Under the pieces are notes generated by a model. That model was not told the DNA's origin. It saw nothing but the letters and a program-made list of their open reading frames with translations, and did no database searches. A program made the position numbers and the translations under genes. 64,000 nucleotides of DNA from Ogataea parapolymorpha DL-1 (lineage: Eukaryota; Ascomycota; Pichiomycetes; Pichiales; Pichiaceae), in contig NC_027863.1 in NCBI RefSeq assembly GCF_000187245.1, forward strand, positions 928,735 through 992,734. Direction: 5' to 3'. This document shows, piece after piece, positions 35,888-46,208 of this stretch (the first letter of the stretch is position 1; each line of letters begins with the position of its first letter).

Positions 35888-38236
35888 ATGTCCGGAGGTT
35901 TGGTGCGATCAGACGACGTGGAGGCCGAGCTTGCGGTCCACAAGGAACCATATTTGCTGGAGAACTGGCTGGATTATATAGAGCACAAGCGGGGCTCTCC
36001 AGAGGTAGAAATTCTGCAGATTTACCGACGCGCACTCAGACGCTTGCCTCAGTCATTCAAGCTTTGGACGGGCTATCTCGAGCTGGCCCACAGGCTCGCT
36101 GGCAAAGGAGACGTGGAATTTTTGGTCAAGACGTACGAGCAATGTTTGGCGAGTTTGAGCGAGTTTCCTGGTCTCTGGGAGAGGTTTCTCGTGTTTCTCG
36201 TAGAGAACCTTGATCAGTTGGATATATCCTACGTTCGTCGACGGTTCAACGAGGCATTGCAAAGTTTAAGTGTTTCGCAGCATTTCGGTGTATGGAAGTT
36301 GTTTATCCGCTTTGCTGACATGGTTGGCGGACGCACAAGTTTTACCGTGTACAGGCGATATTTTGATTTTAGGGCGAAGCTTGTGGACTACGGCGATCTG
36401 TTTGCGGACCTTCCAGATTTGGACACAGTTATAGACAAGCTTGTGTACTATACGGACTCAGCAGACCAGTTTGCGAAGCTCGGACCAGTTTTCGAGACAA
36501 TAGCCCAAAATACCAGTCTTTTGATGCAGCTCTCCATTTCAGAGTTCAGCCTATACAGCACCTATTTCGACCTAGTTCTGGAATTTGGAGACGAAAAAGA
36601 CGCGCGAAAAATGTATCGGCATCTTGCCGACAAGTTCGTCGACCAGCGGTGCCTGCTTTCAATAAAACTTGCGGCCTGCTATGAAAAAAACGATAGATTT
36701 CTGGAAGCAGAAGATATTTTTGAAAAGGAGCTAAAAAGAGTGAACAACCTGCACGACTTCCAGTTGATTTTCGAGGCATACACAGAAATGGAAGACAGAC
36801 GAATGACTTCCTTATCACAGAAGCTTGACGACGACACCGCGCGCGAGCTGGATGTCGTGATGGACAGATTCGAGGATCTGCTGGCCAGGAGAAAATATCT
36901 GGTCAGCGACACGGCACTTCGCCAGAATCCCGATAATGTACACGAGTGGCTGAGCAGAATTGCTCTGTTTGACAGCAAAAACGAAATTGCAGACTGCTAC
37001 GCACAGGCAGCTGAAACAATCCGGCCGCAAAAAGTGCAGCTGCCAGGACTATTTCCGAAATTCTGGATCCAGTATGCAAAGTTCTATGCGGAAAATGGCG
37101 ACGTCACAACGGCAAGGAAAATCTTTCAGACATCCACTAAGGTTCCCTTCCGCCACATTGAAGACCTGGTCGATATCTGGCTGGCATGGGCAGAGTGGGA
37201 GCTGGAAAAGGATCGCGAGCGGGCAGTGAGGGTGCTCGAAAAAGCGCTTGAGACTCCAAAATATGACGGAAAAATTAACTACCTGGACGAGGATCTTAGT
37301 CCGCAGATGCGCATCCACAAGTCCACGAGGCTTTGGCAATATTATCTGGATTTAATAAAGAGCTCCAAAAATTTGGAAGCAACATGCAAAGCATACGACA
37401 GAATGATCGACGTCAAGGTCGCCACTGCGCAATCGATTTTGGACTACGCAGGATTCCTAGAAGACAAAAAGCTTTATGAAGAGTCGTTCAGGGTTTACGA
37501 ACGCGGAGTGCTGCTCTTTCGCTACCCAGTGGTGTACGAGATATGGATTGTCTACCTTGACAAAATTCTGCATTACCAACCTCAACTCTCAATCGGAGTT
37601 GAAAGAATTCGGGACTTGTTTGAAAATGCACTGCAAAACTGTCCTCCCGAACTGTCCAAGCCAATTTTCTTGCTGTATGCGCAGTTTGAGGAGACCAGGG
37701 GCTCGAAACTGCTGGCGCTCAAGGTGTACCACCGGGCCATCGAGTACATCCCAGCAAATGCCGAAAAAGTTGAGCTGTACAGCCTGCTGGCGGCCCAGAC
37801 GGTCCGGTTCAAGAACCTCGAGAGCGCAAGAGAGGTCTACCAGAGCGCGCTGGAGTCCGTGTCGGTCAACGCTCCGGGCTTCCTCGATGTGCTGGTGCAA
37901 GGGTTTATAGGCCTGGAGCTGCAGCTGGGCCAGTACCGGCGGTGTCGCGAGATATATCGGTACGCTGCGCGGCTTTTGATGCAGTTTGCGAAGCGTGAGC
38001 AGGATGTGGAGCATGTGTGGAGTTTGTGGAAGCAGTTTGAAGTGGACAACGGGGCGGAGGAGAGCTACAAGGAGCTGCTACGGTTCAAGAGGCATTTAGA
38101 GAACACTGTGGTGAATGTGCGCGCCAAGACGACGGATTCGATCGGATTTGTGCACAAGGAGACCCGTGGGACCTTGGACGACGGCACAACGGGAAACAGT
38201 GCCGAGATAGCGTTAGATATAGACGAAATGGAATAA
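35888..38236 (+). CDS. SYF1: Pre-mRNA splicing factor Syf1 (HAT repeats)
   Basis: 782 residues built almost entirely from HAT (half-a-TPR) helices, e.g. NWLDYIEHKRGSPEVEILQI, IYRRALRRLPQSFKLW and WLAWAEWELEKDRERAVRVL. The N-terminal repeat and overall length (859 in Saccharomyces) fit Syf1 rather than Clf1/Syf3, which has more regular, shorter repeats. Syf1 is a scaffold of the Prp19-associated NTC complex that activates the spliceosome. It ends 17 bp from the convergent AFG1. Confidence 0.85.
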   Translation: MSGGLVRSDDVEAELAVHKEPYLLENWLDYIEHKRGSPEVEILQIYRRALRRLPQSFKLWTGYLELAHRLAGKGDVEFLVKTYEQCLASLSEFPGLWERFLVFLVENLDQLDISYVRRRFNEALQSLSVSQHFGVWKLFIRFADMVGGRTSFTVYRRYFDFRAKLVDYGDLFADLPDLDTVIDKLVYYTDSADQFAKLGPVFETIAQNTSLLMQLSISEFSLYSTYFDLVLEFGDEKDARKMYRHLADKFVDQRCLLSIKLAACYEKNDRFLEAEDIFEKELKRVNNLHDFQLIFEAYTEMEDRRMTSLSQKLDDDTARELDVVMDRFEDLLARRKYLVSDTALRQNPDNVHEWLSRIALFDSKNEIADCYAQAAETIRPQKVQLPGLFPKFWIQYAKFYAENGDVTTARKIFQTSTKVPFRHIEDLVDIWLAWAEWELEKDRERAVRVLEKALETPKYDGKINYLDEDLSPQMRIHKSTRLWQYYLDLIKSSKNLEATCKAYDRMIDVKVATAQSILDYAGFLEDKKLYEESFRVYERGVLLFRYPVVYEIWIVYLDKILHYQPQLSIGVERIRDLFENALQNCPPELSKPIFLLYAQFEETRGSKLLALKVYHRAIEYIPANAEKVELYSLLAAQTVRFKNLESAREVYQSALESVSVNAPGFLDVLVQGFIGLELQLGQYRRCREIYRYAARLLMQFAKREQDVEHVWSLWKQFEVDNGAEESYKELLRFKRHLENTVVNVRAKTTDSIGFVHKETRGTLDDGTTGNSAEIALDIDEME

Positions 38237-38253
38237 ATTATCGCGACGTACGC

Positions 38254-39684
38254 CTAAGAAAATCTATCATCGATCCAGTGCTGTGTGCTCATTTGGCTCA
38301 ATCTGCTGAGCGCTCTAGCAAACGCAAACCGTTCCTCATCTAGTGTGCCAAACATAGCCGCCTTCTTGGCCACCTTTTTGTCGAAGCCGTGGTTTTTCAC
38401 CAGATCGTCGTTTTCCAGGGCGTCCTCTACTTCTTCCGACGTGGTGCGCGATAGCGAGTAGTCGCCGTCGCCAATGTCCTCGGGCTCAACAAAAATGTCT
38501 GTGAACGGAGCAGCCGCCGTGACGGCAAGACACCCGTGGCTGTCGTAGACGGCGTCCAAAAACGTAATAAATCTTCGCACTCGGTCGCGCACGTTGACGC
38601 TCAAATATGGGATGTCTGTCACGATGAACGCTTTATAGGATGACGCCAGCGTCAGGTAGTCGCCGGCAGCAAGCGGCTGGCCACAGAGCTGGTCGAAGGT
38701 GAACATGGCAACATTGGGCGGCGAGCTAATCGGCACGACAAGGTCGCGGCCCCAGATCCGCAGCGGCACGTTCTCCTTTGGCGGGACTCCCTGGGCAAAA
38801 AACTGGTACCAGGTGTCGATGTGCTCCTTCTGCTGTCTTCGCGACGCCTTGGAGTCGAAACGGATGCCTGGTTTAGGGAAATAGTACACGGAGGACAGAG
38901 GCTTAGGAACTTTCCTATAGTCTGTTGGCGAATTGAGATAGATGACCTTTGTCGTTCTTTTGATCAGCTGGATGCAGGGAATAAACGACTCGCGCTGGAT
39001 TCCGTTGATGTAGAGATCATCCGGGGCCCTGTTGGAAGTTGCAAACAGGATTAAGCCATGGTCCGGCCGCAGAACCAGGTTCAGTAGCCGTCTTAGCAGC
39101 ATTGCGTCAGCAACATCGGTGACTTGGAACTCGTCAAAACACAGCACCGTCGATTTTTGCGCCAGCTCCCACGCCAACAGCGGAATCACGTCGATATCCT
39201 GCTTGCCCCCATGTTTCATTTTGAGTTCGTGCGAGCGTTTGTGCAGATTTTGCATGAACTGGTGGAAATGCACTCTGCGTTTGGTGAGATGTTTGGGGAC
39301 TGTTTGGTAGAAAAGGTCCATCAACATGGTCTTCCCGCACCCCACGTCTCCGTAGAGATAAATACCGTTAGGCACAGAAACAGCTTGCTCTGGCGCTGCT
39401 TTTTTCTTCCTGAAAAAGGACCCAAATACCTTCGACAGCCCTGTCTTGGGAGTAAGGTCTCTAATGTCTGGCTCGTCCACTTTTGGAGGCTGGTAACGGA
39501 CAAGCTCGGAGTATAACCCCTCCAAGCTGCTCAGAATGCCTCGCTGGTACGCGTCGTCCTTCAATCTGTGCTGAGCCACCAGGTGGTCGTATCTCTGCAG
39601 AGGCGACGTGCCATGGCGGCGAATGCCGGTCCAGTAAATGCTTCGGCAACCGAGCTGGAACAGCGAAGAGCGTACAATCAACAT
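38254..39684 (-). CDS. AFG1: AFG1-type mitochondrial AAA ATPase
   Basis: 476 residues. The basic N terminus ([15 protein letters not shown]) suits a mitochondrial presequence. The Walker A is GDVGCGKT at residues 112-119, preceded by GIYLY, and the Walker B region is [39 protein letters not shown] is a family hallmark. Afg1 (LACE1 in mammals) takes part in turnover of mitochondrially encoded cytochrome oxidase subunits. Divergent from UTP4 with a 244-bp promoter. Confidence 0.94.
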   Translation of the reverse strand: MLIVRSSLFQLGCRSIYWTGIRRHGTSPLQRYDHLVAQHRLKDDAYQRGILSSLEGLYSELVRYQPPKVDEPDIRDLTPKTGLSKVFGSFFRKKKAAPEQAVSVPNGIYLYGDVGCGKTMLMDLFYQTVPKHLTKRRVHFHQFMQNLHKRSHELKMKHGGKQDIDVIPLLAWELAQKSTVLCFDEFQVTDVADAMLLRRLLNLVLRPDHGLILFATSNRAPDDLYINGIQRESFIPCIQLIKRTTKVIYLNSPTDYRKVPKPLSSVYYFPKPGIRFDSKASRRQQKEHIDTWYQFFAQGVPPKENVPLRIWGRDLVVPISSPPNVAMFTFDQLCGQPLAAGDYLTLASSYKAFIVTDIPYLSVNVRDRVRRFITFLDAVYDSHGCLAVTAAAPFTDIFVEPEDIGDGDYSLSRTTSEEVEDALENDDLVKNHGFDKKVAKKAAMFGTLDEERFAFARALSRLSQMSTQHWIDDRFS

Positions 39685-39928
39685 GAAAAATATTCGACTC
39701 GGAGAAACACCGGATATAATGAGGATACATTTAACAAGCTACAATGTTGCGTTTATATGCTCCAACGGTGTCAGAGACCTTCCCGGTGGCTATGAGACAC
39801 CCACCGGAAGCCTGTAGGTGTGTTTACCTGCTGCTGTGCTGAGGACCCTGAGCCCTGCTCTGTGGCCGGGTAAGTCTCATGCAAATAGAAATATTTTACA
39901 AAAAATATTTAAAAATATTTCATTCAGT

Positions 39929-41620
39929 ATGGATATTCATCGGTGTCGATTTGTGGATTATACGCCGCACACGGTAACTTCGCTTGCGTTCTCGCACAAC
40001 TCTGTGAGCGACAGCTGTCCACACGAGCTCCGTTTGGCAGTGGGGCGCGCCGATGGGTCGATAGAGGTGTGGAACCCACGCGGGAAACACGCCAACTGGC
40101 TCAAAGAGCACGTCATTCCCGGGTGTCGGGGCAGATCCGTCGAGGGACTCGTGTGGTGCAGTGATGAGGGACAATCCAGGCTGTTTTCTATTGGCGGATC
40201 AACATATCTAACCGAGTGGGACGTTGCGAAAAGCGTTCCTTTACATAACCACGACTGCAATGCGGGTGTAATATGGTCTTTGGCCGCCAACCAGTCGCAG
40301 AATAAAATTGCTGTGGGCTGTGAGGACGGCTCTGTGGTGATAATAGACATTACAGGAGGTCCTGGTGTGATGGAACACGAACGAATCTTGCAACGACAGC
40401 AATCGCGAGTTTTGAGTCTATGCTGGTATAAAGACGATATGATCATCGGTGGATGCGCAGACGGGCGAATCAGATGCTGGGATATCAAGGGACAATTATT
40501 ACAGACACTGAGGGTTGACAAGTCGAAGACAGAGAGCACGCTTGTGTGGAGTCTCTACATGGTTGCAAATGGGAGCCAGCTGGTTTCCGGAGACTCTACC
40601 GGAAGCGTCAAGTTCTGGGACATGAAACACTTTGTGTTGCAGCAGAGTTTCAACGTCCATGAGGCAGACGTTCTGACACTCACAGGAAACATGAGTGGCA
40701 CCACTGTGTTCAGTGCTGGAGTGGACCGCAAGATATTCCAGTTTCAGCTAGTTGACAACGGGAAAAAATCGCATAAATGGATGAACAGCACAAACAGGCT
40801 ACTGCATGGCAACGACGTGCGTGCCATGGCGTCGTACGAGTCGCGCAATTTAGATCTTTTGGTCAGCGGTGGTGTGGAAAGAGTGGTTGCCGTGAATTCT
40901 TTGAGGAATTTCCAAAACAGCATGGTGTTCAAGCTTCCGCTGAACGCTAACAATGTGATAATAAACGACGAACAGAGACTGTTAATTATGTGGCAGGACC
41001 AGACCGTGAAAATATGGCGTTTTCTGGACAACCAGGAGAAGACACTGGCCGCCAAGCTCACCCTTTCAGACCCCGAGAGCATTAGTGATGTTGCTGTCTC
41101 CAAGAACGGACGGTATTTGGTAGTTTCGCGTTTGAGCATTGTCCGCATATACGAGCTGATCGAGACAGATACAGCCAAGCTGCAGGTGGTCAAAGTGCCG
41201 GCTGCCAAACTGGAAGACATCGGAGCCAAGAAAGCGCGCGTTCTGGACGCTTTGGGACTCATCCTGCTGGTGACAAACAGCAATGAGTATCTGAGTGTGC
41301 GGTTCAATGTGGACGACGACGACGATGTGTCTGAGTTCGACGAGGCCCAGGACGTGGTGGAGTACGATGTGGACAACGAGTGCGAGCTTTTGGACGCCAG
41401 CCAGGACTCGCGGCTTGTTGCTAGTGCTGGCTACAATGGCAAGATCTCTGTGCTGGATCTCGGGTCTGGCGAAGCGCGCGTGCTGGTGAGACTGAATGAG
41501 GTGCCGACGGCCTTACGGTTCACGTCGAATAACACGCTTCTGGTGGCCACCATGGAGCATAAGCTTTTCGAATTCAATTTGGACGGCGAGCTGCACACCG
41601 AGTGGTCCAAAAAAAAATAG
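39929..41620 (+). CDS. UTP4: UTP4 (U3 snoRNP WD40 protein), frame interrupted at 3' end
   Basis: Starts at the ATG at 39929 (MDIHRCRFVDYTPHTVTSLA), matching yeast HRCRFVDFTP; the in-frame GTG at 39818 is rejected. WD40 repeats include LFSIGGSTYLTEWD, IAVGCEDGSVVIIDI and MIIGGCADGRIRCWD. Utp4 belongs to the t-UTP/UtpA complex that binds nascent pre-rRNA and starts small-subunit processome assembly. The frame stops at TAG right after a run of nine A residues (41609-41617), 563 codons in, while the missing C-terminal part continues in another frame (next entry). Saccharomyces Utp4 has 776 residues. Confidence 0.9.
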   Translation: MDIHRCRFVDYTPHTVTSLAFSHNSVSDSCPHELRLAVGRADGSIEVWNPRGKHANWLKEHVIPGCRGRSVEGLVWCSDEGQSRLFSIGGSTYLTEWDVAKSVPLHNHDCNAGVIWSLAANQSQNKIAVGCEDGSVVIIDITGGPGVMEHERILQRQQSRVLSLCWYKDDMIIGGCADGRIRCWDIKGQLLQTLRVDKSKTESTLVWSLYMVANGSQLVSGDSTGSVKFWDMKHFVLQQSFNVHEADVLTLTGNMSGTTVFSAGVDRKIFQFQLVDNGKKSHKWMNSTNRLLHGNDVRAMASYESRNLDLLVSGGVERVVAVNSLRNFQNSMVFKLPLNANNVIINDEQRLLIMWQDQTVKIWRFLDNQEKTLAAKLTLSDPESISDVAVSKNGRYLVVSRLSIVRIYELIETDTAKLQVVKVPAAKLEDIGAKKARVLDALGLILLVTNSNEYLSVRFNVDDDDDVSEFDEAQDVVEYDVDNECELLDASQDSRLVASAGYNGKISVLDLGSGEARVLVRLNEVPTALRFTSNNTLLVATMEHKLFEFNLDGELHTEWSKKK

Positions 41621-41627
41621 CGAGAAT

Positions 41628-41981
41628 ATGCCACAACAGTTTCTGTCGCTGCCTGGCCAGCCGTATGGGGTTTTCGAGACTCCGGACCGGTTCTGGGTGT
41701 ACGGCACCAGCTGGATAGCATTTTTCGACGCCAAAACAGAGCTGCCTCAGAAACAGGCCAAGGGCAAGAAACGGCCAAGAAGCAAGCCGAACGGGGTGAA
41801 CGGCTCTGTCAATGACAGCACGGAAAAAGAGGTCTCTGAAAAAACGTTCTGGTTCACCAACAAGTACAAGAACCTGCTGTTGGCAGACAGACTTTCGGAT
41901 GACGAGCTGGTGGTGGTCGAGAGGCCTGTGGAGGAGATGCCGTCGCCGCCAGCATTTAAGCTGATTAAATATAATATATAA
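41628..41981 (+). CDS. UTP4: C-terminal segment of UTP4 in the shifted frame
   Basis: An open frame entering at 41616 and with its first ATG at 41628 encodes PQQFLSLPGQPYGVFET, FWVYGTSWIAFFD and FWFTNKYKNLLLADRL followed by VVVERP. These are the expected final blocks of Utp4, directly following the interrupted part. Deleting a single A from the nine-A run would fuse both in frame. It is therefore best read as the 3' end of UTP4, not as a separate 117-codon gene. It could reflect a sequencing error, a real mutation, or slippage on the A run. Confidence 0.75.
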   Translation: MPQQFLSLPGQPYGVFETPDRFWVYGTSWIAFFDAKTELPQKQAKGKKRPRSKPNGVNGSVNDSTEKEVSEKTFWFTNKYKNLLLADRLSDDELVVVERPVEEMPSPPAFKLIKYNI

Positions 41982-42021
41982 AGAAAAATAAATATTTTTA
42001 TCCACGAAATTTCCTTATCCG

Positions 42022-42726
42022 ATGAGAATAGTGCTGCTAGATGCAAGTGGCAATATTTGCCGGCTTTGGAAGCAAGAATTGAGACGCTTGAAAAAAGAGG
42101 TGGTTGATGCGATGCGATGGGGTGACGAGAAATTGGAGGTTTCTGTTTTCAACGGGGATATAGAAGAGCTTAAGCTTGACACAAACAAGGAAACCAAAAA
42201 GGAAACCGTCTTTTTCTCGCCGGGCAACTCCTTTGGCGGAATGGGCGGTGGCTACGACAGAGCGTTGGCGTGCCTGTTTTCCGATACTGGGGACTGGAAA
42301 ACGACCGACCGGTACGTGAAAAAATGGATTGTCGAAAACAGTCAAGGATACTCGGCTCCAGGAACTGCGCGACTGATTCGAATCAACACGCCGAATTCGA
42401 CAGCCTGGCGCAAGTACAGGGCCAGCGCGATACTGCACATCCCGACAATGAGAACTCCAGAATCCCTTGCATTTTCTGACGAACAGACAATCCAATCCGT
42501 TTTTGACTGGACCTGGCAAAGTCTGGTGCGAGTCAGAACAGAGCCGTCTGTGGATGTATTTGTCCTGACGGGGATGGGAACGGGCACCGGCGGTCTTGCA
42601 GAGTGGCTGGTGTGCCGGGTGATGGTGGCTGCGATTGCCATGTTTGGTAACCGAATGGGCAAAGAAGTATTGTCCTACCTAGACAGCCCACATCGAAGCA
42701 TTATCGAAAAAAAACTATACGACTAA
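42022..42726 (+). CDS. Macro-domain protein, ADP-ribose-1''-phosphatase-like (YMR087W type)
   Basis: 234 residues. An N-terminal strand IVLLDASGNICRLWK is followed by the macro-domain ligand loop FFSPGNSFGGMGGGYDRAL, equivalent to the NxxxxxxGGGVxxA site, and a later loop VLTGMGTGTGGL that cups the phosphate. It resembles Saccharomyces YMR087W, annotated as a putative ADP-ribose-1''-monophosphatase clearing a by-product of tRNA splicing. The canonical asparagine and glycines are present. Convergent with the VBA-like gene (2 bp). Confidence 0.8.
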   Translation: MRIVLLDASGNICRLWKQELRRLKKEVVDAMRWGDEKLEVSVFNGDIEELKLDTNKETKKETVFFSPGNSFGGMGGGYDRALACLFSDTGDWKTTDRYVKKWIVENSQGYSAPGTARLIRINTPNSTAWRKYRASAILHIPTMRTPESLAFSDEQTIQSVFDWTWQSLVRVRTEPSVDVFVLTGMGTGTGGLAEWLVCRVMVAAIAMFGNRMGKEVLSYLDSPHRSIIEKKLYD

Positions 42727-42728
42727 CC

Positions 42729-44366
42729 TTAAGTTCTATACAGTTTGAGCGAAACGCTCGCTGTGAGGGCCATGGTGGCAAAAACAAACACCATCATGAG
42801 CGAGTCTCCCACGGCCTCGCGGTATATCTTTAGCACTTTGGTGGTATATTTTGGGTCGAGGCCATTGCGCACATAAAAAAAGTTCTCCATGAGAGTTTTG
42901 TATATTTTCTCGCCGTCCGGTCTTTTCTTCTTGATGAAGTAGTGCCATAGTTCTTTGCTGAGGACCGTACTGTATATGTTGAGAGTGATTCCTGCTCCAG
43001 AAACGGAGCCGATCGACCGGAACAGATAGTTCATTCCGGTGACCGAGGCCTGGTGTTTGAGACCAACTTTGCCGACCACCATGATCAGCAGACTCACCAA
43101 GAACATGCCGTATCCGAAACCGGCTAAAGAGAAGCCCGCGGCGAGCAGGGCGATCTGCCAGTAGTTGCGGTCTTCTGGTGCAAATGCTGGCTTCGCAGTC
43201 AGACAGACACCGAGCGACAGAAGAGAGCCTGAAAACACAGCCAGGAACCCCAGGATCGAGGTACGGATAGATTTGGAAACAACATAGTCATCCTTTGCAT
43301 TGGCGTCGTGTTTCAGCAGCCAGCCGGAATACAACGAGCCAAACGACACGAAAAACACGCCGAAACCGTTGAACAGCCCCAATTGCAGCGAGTCGAGACC
43401 GTGGACGGTCTGCAGATAGATAGGCAGGATAAAATTGATTCCGTACAGTGTCATGGTTCCAAACATTGCCGTGAGCGCCCCCAAGCGCAGGACTCCCTGG
43501 AAAGCGAAGGGTGGAATGATATGTTCTGTAGCAAGTCTCGATTCCACCAGATAGAATAGCACGCCGGAAACGGCGGCGCTGGCCACATATGTGAGCCCTT
43601 CGGCGCGGCTGGTCGAAGAGAACAGGAGAAGCACGCTTGCAATGAGCAACGCCAGTGTCAGCGAGCCGGCCACGTCGATCTTGGCGAAGTTTTCTTTGGT
43701 AAAGCGTTTTTGTATGCGTTCCTCAGCGTTTTCAATGTATTCGTGCACATTGGTGGAGACCAGGTATGCGGCAAGAACCACTAATGGCACCTGACAGCCG
43801 AACATCCATCTCCAGCCGTTTTTTGGGTCTACTCCCAAACATATACCGCCAATTATAGGACCAATGAATTGTCCTAGGCCGTACACGAGATTTGCGTATC
43901 CCTGGTACATGCCGCGCATTCTGAGCGGCACGACGTCGGTAACGACGATGGAGCTCAAAGCGGATATGCCACCGCCGCCAATTCCTGCCAACGCCCGCGC
44001 GGCAGCAAATTGGGTCACCGACCGCGAGCAGGCGCACAGCAGACAGCCTAATCCAAACCAGAACTGAGCAAATAGGAGACTTGTTTTGCGGCCAAACACC
44101 TCGCTAATTTTGCCCATCAGCGGCTGGAAAATCGCATTCGTCAGCAGGTAGCTCGTGCCGATCCACGCGAGTCTATTGGAGTCGTGAAGCAGAGAGGCTA
44201 TGGTGTTGGCCGTGGTCGACACGATGGTGGAGTCGGCTGCCGAAAGAAATGAGCCGGTCCACAGAGACACGATGATGAGCGGCAGGTTTCCCGGAAGCGG
44301 CGTGTGTGCTTCTGCCGGTTGCGGGAGTAATGGCGACTGCTCTGTTGGCTTTTGGGGAAGTCGCAT
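42729..44366 (-). CDS. MFS transporter, vacuolar basic amino acid (VBA/Fnx) type
   Basis: 545 residues with about 14 hydrophobic segments, a DHA2-type MFS. The first segment SLWTGSFLSAADSTIVSTTA and the loop LMGKISEVFGRKTSLLFAQF with motif A are typical of Vba1/Vba2 and fission-yeast Fnx1, which load basic amino acids into the vacuole. The N terminus has EQSPLL, a dileucine-type vacuolar sorting signal, which supports a vacuolar location. Paralogue and substrate are not determinable by eye. It is in tandem with HOL1, 74 bp downstream. Confidence 0.8.
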   Translation of the reverse strand: MRLPQKPTEQSPLLPQPAEAHTPLPGNLPLIIVSLWTGSFLSAADSTIVSTTANTIASLLHDSNRLAWIGTSYLLTNAIFQPLMGKISEVFGRKTSLLFAQFWFGLGCLLCACSRSVTQFAAARALAGIGGGGISALSSIVVTDVVPLRMRGMYQGYANLVYGLGQFIGPIIGGICLGVDPKNGWRWMFGCQVPLVVLAAYLVSTNVHEYIENAEERIQKRFTKENFAKIDVAGSLTLALLIASVLLLFSSTSRAEGLTYVASAAVSGVLFYLVESRLATEHIIPPFAFQGVLRLGALTAMFGTMTLYGINFILPIYLQTVHGLDSLQLGLFNGFGVFFVSFGSLYSGWLLKHDANAKDDYVVSKSIRTSILGFLAVFSGSLLSLGVCLTAKPAFAPEDRNYWQIALLAAGFSLAGFGYGMFLVSLLIMVVGKVGLKHQASVTGMNYLFRSIGSVSGAGITLNIYSTVLSKELWHYFIKKKRPDGEKIYKTLMENFFYVRNGLDPKYTTKVLKIYREAVGDSLMMVFVFATMALTASVSLKLYRT

Positions 44367-44440
44367 TAAAAAAATGAAAAATGATTCGCGTAGCAGAAAT
44401 TAAGGAATTAAGTGAGAATCTATAAATTGGTGCAAAACCG

Positions 44441-46117
44441 CTACCCCTTCGGTCTTGCCTCGATCATCCGTATGTACGAGCTCTTGGTGGCTTTACGCCA
44501 GCGCTTACCATATACCATGAGCGGTAGACTCAGAAACATGAAGAACAGGTTCAGCACCGCGAGAGCCACGTATGTAGCCTCCGTGCCGGACCTTTCCAGC
44601 CAGGGCGAGCATGCAAACGTGAAAATGCAGCCGATGATGTTGTTGATCACCTCGACGGCAATGAGTGTCTCCAGAATCAGCTGGTCGTAGGTCCCGATCA
44701 CGTAGAGCATCGCCAGGTTTCCAGCGGAAGAAAACAGGTATGCGATCATTGCCAGCCCCACGTAGATCACGCGCCAATCGAGACCCCGCGAAACGCCAAA
44801 GCCAAACATCAGGAGCCCCACAGAGCCAACTATGCCGGAGAGAAACGCGAAAAACAGTCTGAACTCAGACTCCACAATGCCGTTGTTCTTGCGGGCCACC
44901 CAGAGCACAAAGTAGTCGGTGAGTGATCCTGCATAAATGCAACCAATAAAGGAGCCAATTATGCATGGGATGTTCATGAGAGCAATGCGTCGAGCGGAAT
45001 AGTTGAACGGCTCACCATAAAGATCAGTGTCTTGGGTGGTGAGGTAAAAGGACAAAACTGCGCTCTGGAAGCCCCAAATAAGGCCTCCAAAAATCACTGG
45101 TGGAAACCAAAAACAGCGGAAATTGTAGACCAGTAGTTTGGCATATTGTTTGATAAGTTCCTGCACTGATCGGTCTTTCCAAGCACTAAGAAGCGAATAG
45201 CGCTGCTTCCAAGTCGCCGGAGCGTCGTGATACCCAAAATCGTCGTCCTGCTCATTACTGACAATTCCATGTGTCTGCAGGCTTCTATTGAGCAGCGAAT
45301 TCTGGGAGTGATAGGCGAACCTCGAGTAGTCGAAATAGTCTTCTTCGAGAAGAAACAGCACCATGAGCAAGCATATGCCGCTCGCTATCGCTCCAGACCA
45401 CCCTACCCATGTGAAGTCTCTATTCTCGGCAATTATGTTGGCAAAAAGTGGGCCCAGGTAAGTGCCAAGCGAAGTTGCCAGTATATAGATCGTGACAACG
45501 GCACCCAACTGGTGCTTGAAAAAAATGCTGCTCATGCTCAGCTGCACCTGGGCCTCTGTTGAGCCTTCTGCAAACCCAATGAGCACCTGAGACCCAAAAA
45601 TGTCACCCTTATGGCGTATACGGGCGTACCAGATGGACCCAAACAGCGCAAACAGGAGCCCGAGAACGTAGGTGATTCTGCGGCCGCAAAGAGACGCAAG
45701 GGGACCATATAACCAGACGGACACTGCAATGGAGACAAACAGAACTCCCGCGGAATTGTTGAGCCAGCCATAGTCGATACCTGTGAGCTCGTTGATGGAG
45801 TCTTGGGGAGCAGACGCATCGTTTGCTATCGCCGCTGTGAAGGCCGTTATTAAAAGCAGAATGAAGAATTGCAGCGACTTTTTCCATGGTGGCCAATTCA
45901 GAGGATCATTGACTGAGTTGGACGGCTGTGGAAGCAGTATCACTCCATACTTCGATTTGAGGTCAGGAATATCTTCAAGAGGTGTGTTTCTGTTGTAGGC
46001 ATAATTTTTAGGTGTGGAGGTTTTCTGTAGCTGCTTGTGGTGTAATATAGCAGAGGTGTAAATGGAGTATGTGCCTGGAATATATTGTGGGTGGTAAATA
46101 TCCGTGTATTTCTCCAT
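44441..46117 (-). CDS. HOL1: HOL1-type MFS polyamine/cation transporter
   Basis: 558 residues. The N terminus MEKYTDIYHPQYIPGTYSIY lines up with Saccharomyces Hol1 (MDKYTNRDHPDYIPGTFNIY), as does LLPQPSNSVNDPLNWPPWKK before the first membrane segment and EGSTEAQVQLSMSSIFFKHQ. Hol1 is the high-affinity polyamine transporter of yeast and also passes other cations. Twelve hydrophobic segments are visible. In Saccharomyces its translation is controlled by an upstream ORF; here an ATG at 46185 opens an 81-codon ORF that overlaps the HOL1 start in another frame. Confidence 0.92.
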   Translation of the reverse strand: MEKYTDIYHPQYIPGTYSIYTSAILHHKQLQKTSTPKNYAYNRNTPLEDIPDLKSKYGVILLPQPSNSVNDPLNWPPWKKSLQFFILLLITAFTAAIANDASAPQDSINELTGIDYGWLNNSAGVLFVSIAVSVWLYGPLASLCGRRITYVLGLLFALFGSIWYARIRHKGDIFGSQVLIGFAEGSTEAQVQLSMSSIFFKHQLGAVVTIYILATSLGTYLGPLFANIIAENRDFTWVGWSGAIASGICLLMVLFLLEEDYFDYSRFAYHSQNSLLNRSLQTHGIVSNEQDDDFGYHDAPATWKQRYSLLSAWKDRSVQELIKQYAKLLVYNFRCFWFPPVIFGGLIWGFQSAVLSFYLTTQDTDLYGEPFNYSARRIALMNIPCIIGSFIGCIYAGSLTDYFVLWVARKNNGIVESEFRLFFAFLSGIVGSVGLLMFGFGVSRGLDWRVIYVGLAMIAYLFSSAGNLAMLYVIGTYDQLILETLIAVEVINNIIGCIFTFACSPWLERSGTEATYVALAVLNLFFMFLSLPLMVYGKRWRKATKSSYIRMIEARPKG

Positions 46118-46208
46118 AAAAACGGATTTATTGAAGTCCGATTATTATTTTCGAGCCAATGCGGAATTATTTCGCTATCAGACATTTTTTTAGTGTTACT
46201 AATTTGAC

